Origin: Bacteroidota bacterium
Lineage (GTDB): Bacteria > Bacteroidota > Bacteroidia > Cytophagales > Cyclobacteriaceae
Direction of reading: 5' to 3'
Assembly (NCBI GenBank): GCA_023428695.1
Contig: JAEYWY010000017.1
Location: forward strand, 496,001-560,000
DNA length: 64,000 bases
The position numbers and the translations under genes are program-made. Under the pieces are notes generated by a model, which saw only the letters and a program-made list of their open reading frames with translations, was not told the DNA's origin and did no database searches. This document shows, piece by piece, positions 54,498-63,021 of the stretch. Position 1 is the stretch's first letter, and the number at the start of each line of letters is the position of its first letter.

Positions 54498-55221
54498 CCT
54501 TGAATTCATAGAGCATTACTTTTCAGGTGCCCTTTCTCATTCGGATCGTGCTCTGTTCGAGGAACGTTGCGAAAACGATGCCGTCTTTGCCAATGATGTC
54601 GCCTTCTACATTGCTGCACGTCAACAACTCAACGAGGTTTTGCACGATGAGAAGAAAAAGGAGTTTCTGCTTGAGTATCAGCGTCTCTCCGGTCAGGAAA
54701 ACGTGACGCGGCAACCGGCTACAACAAGGTGGCTGTACGTCGCGGCAGCGGCATGTATTGCCCTCGTTGTGGTGTTCTTCACGATCTTCAGACCACAAGG
54801 TCCGACACGGATCGCGAATACATATATTAAAGAGAACCTTACAACTTTGTCGACTACGATGAGCTCTGGCGAGGACAGCCTGCAATTCGGAATCACGCGT
54901 TACAACGAAGGTCGCTACGAAGAGGCAAAAAAGATCTTCAGTTCGTTAGCTAAAAGAGGGAACCTGGCGGCAGAATCGACCAAATATCTTGGGATCACAC
55001 ATCTTAAACTGGAAGAGTTTGACGAAGCCATCGTTCAATTTGATAAATTGGGCTCTCATACTCAGCTTTATGCGAACCCTGCAAAATTCTATACGGCTAT
55101 TACGCTGATGAAAAGAGCAGAGGGGAACGACATAGAAGAAGCAAAAAGACTTTTGCAGGAGGTGGTGAACGGGAAGCTTTCAGGCTACAAAGAGGCTGAA
55201 GTATGGCTTGACAAGCTATAG
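54490..55221 (+). CDS. Anti-sigma-like membrane protein with TPR domain
   Basis: 243 residues from the second Met (MSDLEFIEHYFSGALS); a first Met at 54481 would add three residues. The N-terminal 80 residues form the cytoplasmic part with the LEFIEHYFSGALSHSDRALFEERCEND pattern of Bacteroidota anti-sigma factors. One membrane helix (WLYVAAAACIALVVVFFTIF) lies near residue 81-100. The part beyond it (about 130-240) holds TPR-like repeats (YNEGRYEEAKKIFSSLAKRG, TKYLGITHLKLEEFDEAIVQFD), so it senses or binds partners outside the cytoplasm. It probably holds the sigma factor until the membrane protein is cut or bound. No zinc motif is visible. Confidence 0.75.
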   Translation: MSDLEFIEHYFSGALSHSDRALFEERCENDAVFANDVAFYIAARQQLNEVLHDEKKKEFLLEYQRLSGQENVTRQPATTRWLYVAAAACIALVVVFFTIFRPQGPTRIANTYIKENLTTLSTTMSSGEDSLQFGITRYNEGRYEEAKKIFSSLAKRGNLAAESTKYLGITHLKLEEFDEAIVQFDKLGSHTQLYANPAKFYTAITLMKRAEGNDIEEAKRLLQEVVNGKLSGYKEAEVWLDKL

Positions 55222-55242
55222 ACTGTCACCTAAACCTGTAAT

Positions 55243-56688
55243 ATGACCCTCAAGTATCCCCTGGCCATCTATACGATGGTCATCATCAGTTGTTTTTTCC
55301 GTTGCACATGTTCAAAAGATCACCCTTCGTATGAGCCTATCCGGTCCAACGAATTCGTAAACGATAACTCGGCATCGGTCCGATATAAGGCGGATGAAAT
55401 TCTGGTCTTATATAAAGGAATTCCGACTCAGGAAAAACGCAACACAATACGTCTTAAGCTGCACGACGCGGGTATCGATACCAGCTCCATCAATGTTCGT
55501 GTATGCAACAGCTGTGGCGCACACGTAGAACTTTGGCAGGCCCGGGATATCCACACTGTCATTCACGGCGAGGAAATTCGTGCAGGAACCGTAAGCGGTG
55601 GATCGCAGGGTGTTGGTGAAGACAACACAGCGATCTACTCACTGAATTATTACCAGCACATCCCCAACGACGATCTGCCAACAATCAGACAATTCAAGTT
55701 CGGTCAGCAACCGGAACCTGACCCGACCGGTAAAGACACAATCATCGTTGCAGTTCTCGATACCGGCATCGATACCCTCAACGCAGTTGCACCTCAATAC
55801 CTATGGCGAAACACCACAGAAAAAGGCAGCAACACACCCGACGCCGACGGAAACTGCTATCAGAAAGACGTCTATGGCTGGAACTTCGTTAATAATTCTT
55901 CCGACATCCGCGATGATAATCTCAGCAGACACGGGTCGATTATCAGCAGTTACATCGTGAATGAGTTCGCAGCATCTTCGAAGAACTTCGTGCAGATCAT
56001 GACACTGAAGACACACGACAACAACGGCAGCGGCGATCTTTTTGCAAGCATTTGCGCGCTGCACTATGCGATGGATAAAGGTGCTCATATCGTCAATGCA
56101 AGCTGGGGATTCTATTACTATTTACCCGATCCACATCCTTATCTCGACAGTCTGATTACACGGGCATTAGCTGATCGCGGAATATTGTTCGTCACCGCCA
56201 GCGGAAACAAGATCGACGCCATTGACGCGGCGGCAAAAGCAAAATATCAGACGCAACATGGCGTACCATTGCCTGATAGTTTATTGCGAAACCTCAGTAT
56301 ACACAATTTCTTCCCAGCCTGCCTGAGTGACTCTGTTAATAATGTGATCGTAGCCACAACATCGAATACAGATCGCGTAACAGCAACGCAGAATTACTTC
56401 CGGCGTTACGTCGACTTTGGCGTAATGGCCGACTCGATTGAGGCGCCGTATATGAGATTTCTTGTCCCGAACACGTCACCACCGATTTACGTCAGCGGAT
56501 CCTCTTTCGCTACTGCGATCCTGTCGGGTAAGATTGGTGCGGCGTTAAACAAGTCGGTCTACGGTTCACCCATAGGCAAGGAAACCGTCTTCGCGGAAAT
56601 GGAAGCTGTACCTTCACTGGTGCAAACTTCTGCAAACCTCGAAGACCGAAAGCTCGTACGAAAAGGTCGATATGTAAAACGCCAATAG
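55243..56688 (+). CDS. Subtilisin-like (S8) serine protease
   Basis: 481 residues. The N terminus is hydrophobic (MTLKYPLAIYTMVIISCFFRCTC) and may be a signal peptide or a lipoprotein signal (lipobox weak). An Arg/Lys-rich prodomain (about 40-115; YKADEILVLYKGIPTQEKRN) precedes the catalytic domain. The triad is intact: AVLDTGID (D173), RHGSIISS (H230) and SGSSFAT (S421), with the oxyanion Asn in TASGN (N322). S8 proteases cut exposed loops of proteins outside the cytoplasm. It lies 21 bp after the anti-sigma gene and 7 bp before the CHAT gene, which points to site-specific cleavage of a partner in this system rather than general digestion. Confidence 0.85.
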   Translation: MTLKYPLAIYTMVIISCFFRCTCSKDHPSYEPIRSNEFVNDNSASVRYKADEILVLYKGIPTQEKRNTIRLKLHDAGIDTSSINVRVCNSCGAHVELWQARDIHTVIHGEEIRAGTVSGGSQGVGEDNTAIYSLNYYQHIPNDDLPTIRQFKFGQQPEPDPTGKDTIIVAVLDTGIDTLNAVAPQYLWRNTTEKGSNTPDADGNCYQKDVYGWNFVNNSSDIRDDNLSRHGSIISSYIVNEFAASSKNFVQIMTLKTHDNNGSGDLFASICALHYAMDKGAHIVNASWGFYYYLPDPHPYLDSLITRALADRGILFVTASGNKIDAIDAAAKAKYQTQHGVPLPDSLLRNLSIHNFFPACLSDSVNNVIVATTSNTDRVTATQNYFRRYVDFGVMADSIEAPYMRFLVPNTSPPIYVSGSSFATAILSGKIGAALNKSVYGSPIGKETVFAEMEAVPSLVQTSANLEDRKLVRKGRYVKRQ

Positions 56689-56695
56689 TGCCTGC

Positions 56696-59443
56696 GTGAA
56701 AGCTGGCTTATTATTCTGGTTGTCGGTACTCCTCATACCTGAATTCTCCTTTGCACAGTGTGAAGACGGCCCCACGGTATGGCTGGAGAAACTTCGTGTC
56801 GTTGAAACGGCACAGCTTTCACTTAATGAAAAGGTGACGCAACTTGAAAAGTTACGCGCCGACCACGCACGTTGTGGCAACCGCGACAGCGTGTACGCCA
56901 GAATTATACACCGTCTCGGCGATACCCATCGTCTTAATGGCAACTTTCAGATCGCTATCGATCTCACACGGGAGGCGATTGCTGTCAACAAGAATAAACC
57001 AAAAGGGCAACGCTCCTATCTTACGCATTCATACTATAATCTCGCAATCTTTCATCAGCTGCTGAATCTGCCGGTGACCGCACTTCAATACTATGACAGT
57101 TGTATTGAAGTTGGTGTAACCTTTCCCGAAAAGAGGTTTATTGCGTTGATGGCGCTTGAAAAGAAGGCATTCCTTCATTTTCAGGCGGGAGACTACCAGC
57201 GCAGCATTGAAGCAGCCTCGTATGGTATCGAAATAAGCCGGCAGGACCACGATGCCAAATTTGAATCATGGTTGCTTGTACAGAAGGCACAGTCCCAGGC
57301 AGAACTCGATGAACTGGAAAAAGCGGAACAGGATGTCAACACGGCGATGAATATCCTGAATGAAACCGGCATGACGCAGTACCTTTCGAATGCCTATAAT
57401 GTGTACGCAAATATTCTCGGGAAGAGAAAACGTTTTGCTCCAGCAACGGAATATTATACGCGTGCATTTGAAGCCAACCGGAAGTCAGGGAACATCGCAC
57501 AGGCGGCCCGCGACCTCCAGGACCTTGCGTTGCTTTATCGCAACGGTATGGGTGAGCATCGGAAAGCAATTGCAACGTATGAACGCGCCATCGCACTTGC
57601 GAAAGAGTCAAATGACGCCTATCTGCTTGCTGTTACCTATAACAATATGGGCCAGGCATACTGGAAGGAGGGCGACCATCGAACGGCGCTAAAGTATTAT
57701 CAGCAGGCCTTGCACGTGCTGCCAATCGGGTTTACCGATGCTGATGTCGAAACAAACCCACCGCATGAAAATCTCATCGGAGTTACCAATGATTACCTTG
57801 TGGCAGCGTTGTTATGGAACAAAGGTGAAGCATGGTTCGATCTTTTTGGCGTATCGAAAGACACGACACTGTTACTGCATGCAGTGAACGCGTATCGGGC
57901 AGGTGATCGCATGGTCGACCAGATGCGCTGGAATCAGCAGGGTGAACAATCACGATTGTACTGGCGACAGCGAACGAAGTCGTGGTATGAAAAAGCCGTG
58001 CATGCGTGTTACCTCCTTGACGATGCGGAGCGCGCGTTTTATTTTATGGAGAAATCCCGCGCAGTGCTGCTGAATGACAAACTCTCCGAACTAGGTGCCT
58101 ACACGCAGCTGCCGGAAAGTGTACGAAAGGAAGAGATGGCGTTGCGAATGAATGTGCAGAGAGCAAAGGATGAAGGTAACGCGGGCCGGGCAGGTACCGT
58201 TGCCTGGGAGCAGCAGCGCGAGTTGAATCAGTTCATCAAAACACTGGAACAAGAGTACCCAGCGTATTATCGGTACAAGTATGATACCACGGTGTTCACG
58301 CTTAACGGCTTACAGCAACATCTTCTTCCCGGCGAGCAAACATGGATTGAGTCGTTTTCGGGTAAGGACGTTATTTATTCACTGGTGATCACGCATAGTG
58401 ATGTTCGCTTTTATCGTATCGAACTACCCGGTCACGAGCAGCTCGCCACCCGGGTCGTGGAACTGAATACATCGCTGGCCAACATCAACAGCAACTATCC
58501 GGAGTTTGCGGAGATTAGTCACGAGTACTATACACGGGTTGTCGCTCCATTGCAGATAAGCACACCACGGGTAACGATTTCGATGGATGACTATCTCATC
58601 CCGTTTGATTTACTGCTCGAAAATCCTGACGATCGAACCAGCTATTTACTAAAGCGACACGCGTTCAGCTATTCGTACGCGGCGACGCATACATATCGCG
58701 GTGAACATAACGCTCCGGCTCATTCTCTATTGGGTATTGCCCCTGTCTCGTATGGTAAGGTTCTTGCGCTACCGGAACTTGGCGGTGCCGATAAATCACT
58801 TAAAAAGATTGGTTCGCTCTTTTCAAATCGGAAACTCTTCAGTGGAACAAAAGCCACAAAGTCGACATTCCTGGAAAATCTCGCGCGGTACGACGTCGTT
58901 CACATCTACTCACACGCGAACGCCGACAGTACCGACAGCGAGCCCGTTGTTTACCTGTATGATTCAGCATTGCGTGTTTCCGAGCTGCATGCAATGCGCG
59001 AGCAACTTCAAACGAAAGCGATCTTTCTGTTTGCCTGCAACACCGGTATCGGAAAACAGGTACGCGGCGAAGGTGTCTTGAGCATGGCCCGGGGTTTTGC
59101 CTCCGCCGGAATCAAGTCCACGATCAGCGCACTCTGGCGCATCGACAATCATGCTTCCTATGAATTAGCCGAACTCTTTTTCGAAGGACTCAGCAATGGC
59201 GACCCCGCTGACGTCGCACTGCAGCAAGCCAAAATCGCGTTAGCAAACGAATCACCTGAGCACGAGCTGCCCTATTATTGGGCGGGGGCGATTTTTATCG
59301 GGGATGCGGATTTGGCGTTTGTGGACGATGTAAATTCAGGAATGAGAACTTCGACGTCAATTGTTGTTTGTCTCGTGGCAGGGATGGGCATTATCGCACT
59401 TGCCTTCTTTGGTTATCGGCGGTTTGGGGGGAGGGTGGTTTAG
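56696..59443 (+). CDS. TPR-CHAT (caspase-like) protease, membrane-anchored outside the cytoplasm
   Basis: 915 residues from a GTG; the following MKAGLLFWLSVLLIPEFSFAQ is a clear signal peptide. TPR-like repeats fill about 60-400 (for example YNLAIFHQLLNLPVTALQYY, YNNMGQAYWKEGDHRTALKYY). The CHAT domain spans about 560-880: the catalytic dyad is H740 in HIYSHAN and C781 in FLFACNTG, with RGEGVLSMARGFASAG and ALWRIDNHASYELAELFFEG as further blocks. A membrane helix (about 888-908) and a short basic tail end the protein. CHAT is a caspase-family protease (separase/caspase clan). Export of a TPR-CHAT protein is unusual: most are cytoplasmic. It starts 7 bp after the S8 gene, giving a two-protease operon with sigma and anti-sigma genes. 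Confidence 0.85.
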   Translation: MKAGLLFWLSVLLIPEFSFAQCEDGPTVWLEKLRVVETAQLSLNEKVTQLEKLRADHARCGNRDSVYARIIHRLGDTHRLNGNFQIAIDLTREAIAVNKNKPKGQRSYLTHSYYNLAIFHQLLNLPVTALQYYDSCIEVGVTFPEKRFIALMALEKKAFLHFQAGDYQRSIEAASYGIEISRQDHDAKFESWLLVQKAQSQAELDELEKAEQDVNTAMNILNETGMTQYLSNAYNVYANILGKRKRFAPATEYYTRAFEANRKSGNIAQAARDLQDLALLYRNGMGEHRKAIATYERAIALAKESNDAYLLAVTYNNMGQAYWKEGDHRTALKYYQQALHVLPIGFTDADVETNPPHENLIGVTNDYLVAALLWNKGEAWFDLFGVSKDTTLLLHAVNAYRAGDRMVDQMRWNQQGEQSRLYWRQRTKSWYEKAVHACYLLDDAERAFYFMEKSRAVLLNDKLSELGAYTQLPESVRKEEMALRMNVQRAKDEGNAGRAGTVAWEQQRELNQFIKTLEQEYPAYYRYKYDTTVFTLNGLQQHLLPGEQTWIESFSGKDVIYSLVITHSDVRFYRIELPGHEQLATRVVELNTSLANINSNYPEFAEISHEYYTRVVAPLQISTPRVTISMDDYLIPFDLLLENPDDRTSYLLKRHAFSYSYAATHTYRGEHNAPAHSLLGIAPVSYGKVLALPELGGADKSLKKIGSLFSNRKLFSGTKATKSTFLENLARYDVVHIYSHANADSTDSEPVVYLYDSALRVSELHAMREQLQTKAIFLFACNTGIGKQVRGEGVLSMARGFASAGIKSTISALWRIDNHASYELAELFFEGLSNGDPADVALQQAKIALANESPEHELPYYWAGAIFIGDADLAFVDDVNSGMRTSTSIVVCLVAGMGIIALAFFGYRRFGGRVV

Positions 59444-59493
59444 TACGATTTTGAGAGTTTCCATAAAATGCATTTCCAGGGAAGCTTGCGGTA

Positions 59494-60048
59494 TTACTGT
59501 GCAGTTTGTTCAACTATTGTCTTAATGTTACTTAACGTTTTCTGTTGTGCTTTTATAATAAACTTTCTTCCGAACAGGTATGATGGCAGGTTTCTTGGAA
59601 ATTTTGCATAAGCGTAAAACGTGCAAGTGTAAAACGTTTTATTAATTCCTTTTTCAACAAAGTTGTTAATGAGTTTACAGGTTGCTGGCATTGGCTTTAT
59701 AAGGCGTAATTCTACCTCAATATTGCTTTCGTCCATTCTTTTAATTTCCTGTTCGCCCATACCTACATTTTTATTCCTGTCTTCGTTAAGGCTTTCCCAT
59801 TTCAATAATGCACCAACCGTTCCATCTGTTCCAACAACCGTCGGTTTAAGATTTGGGTCAGCATTTAACCATTCGCTATATTGAGTTTGATTGCCGAGCA
59901 GGCTCACGTAATCATAGACGGATTTTTTTGGCTTATCGATGATTTCGGACACCGTGACAGAGTAGTGCTTCGGAAGAATCAATGCCACCAATAGAAGTAA
60001 CAGCACAATCACTGTAACAATGCTTAAAGCTATAAATACAACGTCCAT
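59494..60048 (-). CDS. SRPBCC (START-like) family protein
   Basis: 184 residues from the ATG at 60048. One N-terminal membrane helix (MDVVFIALSIVTVIVLLLLLVALIL) is followed by the SRPBCC fold: VSEIIDKPKKSVYDYVSLLGNQTQYSEWLNADPN, GALLKWES, and a long C-terminal helix (FIIKAQQKTLSNIKTIVEQ). Such proteins bind small hydrophobic ligands in a deep pocket. It lies 4 bp after the DoxX-like gene and the two form one unit. Base composition is more AT-rich than the operon to its left. An upstream Met (60195) would overlap the DoxX gene and is rejected. Confidence 0.75.
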   Translation of the reverse strand: MDVVFIALSIVTVIVLLLLLVALILPKHYSVTVSEIIDKPKKSVYDYVSLLGNQTQYSEWLNADPNLKPTVVGTDGTVGALLKWESLNEDRNKNVGMGEQEIKRMDESNIEVELRLIKPMPATCKLINNFVEKGINKTFYTCTFYAYAKFPRNLPSYLFGRKFIIKAQQKTLSNIKTIVEQTAQ

Positions 60049-60052
60049 ATTA

Positions 60053-60442
60053 TTATTGTTTGAAAGGAATAACTGACTGGACTTTTTTGTCTCGTAATCC
60101 AATTGCAACCCAAACCAATGCAGCAAAAAGAATAGGTGAAAGTAAAATCGAAGGGGCATCATCGTGAATAATGTGCGTAGCAACAGCTCCACCAAACCAC
60201 GCCGTAAGTATCATCGCACCCAAGAAGGAAGTTTTGGGAATCACATAAAGAGTAATTCCTGAGAGTAGAACGATGGCTAACGGCAAAAGAGTACTTTCAG
60301 AATATCCTAACTCTTTAGCATTTTTTAATGCAGTTTCGGTTTTCACCAAGTTACTTACTGCGCCGATAAAAAGGAACGATGCCACAATTCCCTGAAGTAC
60401 GTAAGACGACCATAATCTCACTTTTGAAATCTCATTTTCCAT
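60053..60442 (-). CDS. DoxX-like membrane protein, second copy
   Basis: 129 residues from the ATG at 60442 (an in-frame Met at 60457 would add five residues). Four hydrophobic helices and the DoxX-like blocks (LPLAIVLLSGITLYVIPKT, FLGAMILTAWFGGAVATH) match the protein at 27035 in the same order. The inner-membrane role is unknown. It is followed 4 bp later by the SRPBCC gene. The IS66 element inserted about 95 bp upstream may supply or destroy its promoter. Confidence 0.82.
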   Translation of the reverse strand: MENEISKVRLWSSYVLQGIVASFLFIGAVSNLVKTETALKNAKELGYSESTLLPLAIVLLSGITLYVIPKTSFLGAMILTAWFGGAVATHIIHDDAPSILLSPILFAALVWVAIGLRDKKVQSVIPFKQ

Positions 60443-60610
60443 AATCTTTTTTCCCAAAAGTATTTATTGAAATACTTTCGGTCTTGTAAAAAATCATTGA
60501 TTTCATCGTGCAGATTGTTTTAAAAAGTCGGTTGGAGGTAAGCGTCCGGTGAACTGCATCTTTCGCTATCTTTTCCAGCACCATAGCTTTGTTCAAAAAT
60601 TAAGATAGCT

Positions 60611-60907
60611 ATGGCGGCAGACATAACAAAACAGCAGTTGATGTTTTCATTGATCGAGATTTGGAAGAAGGGTGAACAATCTCAACAGGACTTTTGCAAG
60701 GAGAAGGATCTTGATTACAACCAGTTCCAGTATTGGCTACGTAGATACAAACAGCTCAACTCACCGGGCGAATCAATTTCTGGATTCACCCAGATCAAGT
60801 TAAAGTCACCAGTATCGAACGGATCCGTGGAATTGATTTTTCCTGATGGCCGTAAGTTGATCTTTCATCAACCCGTAGATGGGGCGCTTGTTCGTAGCCT
60901 TCTTTAG
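60611..60907 (+). CDS. tnpA: IS66 accessory protein TnpA
   Basis: 98 residues. The N-terminal helix-turn-helix-like part (SLIEIWKKGEQSQQDFCKEKDLDYNQFQYWLRRY) and the C-terminal SVELIFPDGRKLIFHQPVDGALVRSLL block are those of IS66 TnpA. It is a DNA-binding helper of transposition. The stop is 2 bp before tnpB, typical of the coupled IS66 genes. Confidence 0.9.
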   Translation: MAADITKQQLMFSLIEIWKKGEQSQQDFCKEKDLDYNQFQYWLRRYKQLNSPGESISGFTQIKLKSPVSNGSVELIFPDGRKLIFHQPVDGALVRSLL

Positions 60908-60909
60908 TA

Positions 60910-61293
60910 ATGCTTTCGCTATCACCGTCGTGTCGTTACTTTCTCTATCGTGAGCAAACCGACATGCGTAAAGGCTTCGACAGCTTAAGTGGAATCGTTC
61001 GTGATTCGCTGGGAAAAGATCCGTTAAGCGGTGATGTATTTATCTTTTTCAACCGGCGGAGAACTCAAGTAAAAATGTTACTGTGGGAGCGCGACGGATA
61101 TTCGATCTACTATAAACGCTTGGAGCGAGGATCATACGAGTTGCCGTCGCATAATTCAACGGAACTTCGAGCGGATGATTTGATGCTCATCCTTCAAGGT
61201 GTATCATTGAAGAGTGTTCGCAGAAGAAAGCGTTTCGATATCAATAGAAATAATTTTGAAACATCTCAGCACAATTTCTTTGTGAACAGTTGA
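60910..61293 (+). CDS. tnpB: IS66 Orf2 family protein TnpB
   Basis: 127 residues. Family blocks RYFLYREQTDMRKGFDSLSGIVRDSLGKDPLSGDVFIF, FNRRRTQVKMLLWERDGYSIYYKRLERG and a basic SVRRRKRF tail are intact. TnpB is required for transposition of IS66 elements although it is not the transposase. It lies 19 bp before tnpC. Confidence 0.93.
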   Translation: MLSLSPSCRYFLYREQTDMRKGFDSLSGIVRDSLGKDPLSGDVFIFFNRRRTQVKMLLWERDGYSIYYKRLERGSYELPSHNSTELRADDLMLILQGVSLKSVRRRKRFDINRNNFETSQHNFFVNS

Positions 61294-61312
61294 TACTGTT
61301 TATCTTTGTTTC

Positions 61313-62764
61313 GTGACGGAAACGATTGACTACAAAGAGAAGTATGAAGCGCTGTATGTAGAGCACGTTAATCTTCGTCACGAACTCGATCAGTTGAAGC
61401 GTTTAGTGTTTGGTTCACGTCACGAACGTTTCATTCCCAACACGCCGGAAGAACAACTGAGTCTCGGATTGAACGCCGAGCAAAAGGAGGTTGCTCCTGC
61501 ACCGGTTCAGAAAATCGAATACACACGCATACAACCCGCCACCAGTACTGAGAAGATTAATACTGGGCGCATGAAGCTTCCTGCTGATCTGCCACGAGAA
61601 CGTGTCGTGATTGAACCATCGGAAGATGTGACAGGCATGGAGAAGATTGGTGAAGAAGTAACTGAAGAACTGGAACGTGTTCCGGGAAAGTTATTTGTTC
61701 GACAATATGTACGTCCTAAATATGCTCGTCGAAACGGTGAAGGTGTAGTGATTGCATCATTACCTGCAAGACCGATTGATAAAGGCATACCAGGTCCAGG
61801 GTTATTGGCACAGATCATCATCGATAAGTATACCGATCATCTGCCAATCCACCGTCAACAACAACGCTTCGAACGCGAAGGAATAAAATTACCAAGTTCG
61901 ACGCTCACCGATTGGATCGCCGCGACGTGTGCACTACTGGATCCGCTTTACGAAGCACTTAAGAAAGAAGTGTTGTCGTCCAACTATCTTCAAGTAGACG
62001 AAACACCGATCAAGGTGTTGGACAAGAATAAAAAAGGTACCACGCATCGTGGATATCATTGGGTATATCATGCTCCCTTGAAGCGACTGGTGTTGTTTGA
62101 TTATCGTGAAGGTCGCGGCCGCGAAGGTCCTGAAGAGTTATTAGATGGGTTTATTGGTTGTGTTCAATCGGATGGCTATGCGGTATATGAACAACTTAAG
62201 CGCAAGGAGATTACGCTTTTGAATTGCATGGCGCATGGACGAAGGAAATTCGATGAAGCGAAAGACAACGACTTTGCAAGGGCCTCTTATGTCCTTACAG
62301 AGATGCAGAAAGCTTATGCGATTGAACGTGAAGCTCGAGAGCAAGGTCTGTCGCATGAACAACGTTTACGGCTTCGCCAGGAGAAATCGGTTCCTGTATT
62401 AACAGCATTGAAGATCTGGATGATCGAGAACTACAAAGCTGTTGTTCCGAAGAGTCCAATAGGCCAGGCGTTGCACTATTGTTTGGAGCGTTGGGATAAG
62501 CTCATGCTATACACCACCAACGGCATGCTGGAGATTGACAACAATCTGGTTGAAAACGCCATTCGTCCAGTAGCAGTAGGTCGTAAGAATTACCTCTTCG
62601 CCGGATCGCACAACGGCGCTCAACGCGCCGCCATGCTCTATTCGTTTCTAGGCACCTGCAAAATCAACAACATCAATCCGTTTGAGTGGCTCCGATCAAC
62701 TCTCGATCAAATACCTAACTACCCAATCAATCGTATCGCTGAATTATTGCCACGCAAGACGTAG
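61313..62764 (+). CDS. tnpC: IS66 transposase TnpC
   Basis: 483 residues from a GTG start. Order: an N-terminal coiled coil (YEALYVEHVNLRHELDQLKRLVFG), a charged linker, a region of the zinc-finger domain seen in other IS66 members but without clear Cys pairs here, then the catalytic core: LQVDETPIKVL (first Asp), FIGCVQSDGYAVYEQL (second Asp) and NNLVENAIRPVAVGRKNYLFAGSHNGAQRAAMLYS (Glu of the DDE triad in LVENA). All are intact and full length, so the element may be active. Confidence 0.94.
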   Translation: MTETIDYKEKYEALYVEHVNLRHELDQLKRLVFGSRHERFIPNTPEEQLSLGLNAEQKEVAPAPVQKIEYTRIQPATSTEKINTGRMKLPADLPRERVVIEPSEDVTGMEKIGEEVTEELERVPGKLFVRQYVRPKYARRNGEGVVIASLPARPIDKGIPGPGLLAQIIIDKYTDHLPIHRQQQRFEREGIKLPSSTLTDWIAATCALLDPLYEALKKEVLSSNYLQVDETPIKVLDKNKKGTTHRGYHWVYHAPLKRLVLFDYREGRGREGPEELLDGFIGCVQSDGYAVYEQLKRKEITLLNCMAHGRRKFDEAKDNDFARASYVLTEMQKAYAIEREAREQGLSHEQRLRLRQEKSVPVLTALKIWMIENYKAVVPKSPIGQALHYCLERWDKLMLYTTNGMLEIDNNLVENAIRPVAVGRKNYLFAGSHNGAQRAAMLYSFLGTCKINNINPFEWLRSTLDQIPNYPINRIAELLPRKT

Positions 62765-62877
62765 TTGAGCGGAGGGTTACTCCGCGTTCAGACCTGCTTT
62801 CCGGTCAACCGACATACCACTGGTCAGAAACGCCGACGTGTCCAGTTAACGCAAGCCAACCATGAATGAAGGCCATG

Positions 62878-62910
62878 GCGCACAACGTTTTGTGTTTATG
62901 ACGGCTGCGG
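62878..62910 (+). repeat. Copy 2 of the CAAC...GCGG boundary repeat
   Basis: The segment reads CAACG at its left, GTGTTTATG in the middle (62892-62900) and GCTGCGG at its right (62904-62910). Against copy 3 on the other strand it matches 16 of 19 positions over 62892-62910. It lies between the IS66 end and the two-gene cassette. Confidence 0.5.
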
Positions 62911-62981
62911 CTTTCGAAGCCGTCATTGTCCACTGTGTGTGGACGAAATTAATAAAACAAAACTACAATTTAACCTGTCAC

Positions 62982-63012
62982 CCGCAGCTGGCATAAACAC
63001 GGTGTTGGCGGC
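62982..63012 (-). repeat. Copy 3 of the boundary repeat, inverted
   Basis: On the minus strand it begins GCCGCCAAC and ends AGCTGCGG, with GTGTTTATGCC between. It is inverted relative to copies 2 and 4 and lies 10 bp from the stop codon of the cassette gene at 63022. Confidence 0.6.
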
Positions 63013-63021
63013 TGGCATTGT

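Larger units (their letters stand above)
60538..62780 (+). mobile_element. IS66 family insertion sequence
   Basis: Contains the three IS66 genes in order. The left end GTAAGCGTCCGGTGAACTGC (60538-60557) is typical of the family. The best right end is the minus-strand reading of 62761-62780 (GTAACCCTCCGCTCAACTAC), which matches the left at 15 of 20 positions and overlaps the tnpC stop. A GCGGAG/CTCCGC hairpin spans this right end. No 8-bp target duplication is seen at these ends, so either the insertion is old, the right end is wrong, or the copy has been rearranged. A GTCGGTTG/CAACCGAC pair (60527-60534, 62806-62813) just outside could be the true ends, also without duplication. Confidence 0.85.

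Noticed and set aside
53747..59443. A type III-E CRISPR (gRAMP/TPR-CHAT) system
   Set aside because: TPR-CHAT and a sigma factor are present, but there is no repeat array, gRAMP, Cas1 or Csx30-like gene, and the CHAT protein is exported.
62769..62785. Terminator after tnpC
   Set aside because: The GCGGAG/CTCCGC stem is not followed by a T tract and spans the proposed IS end.
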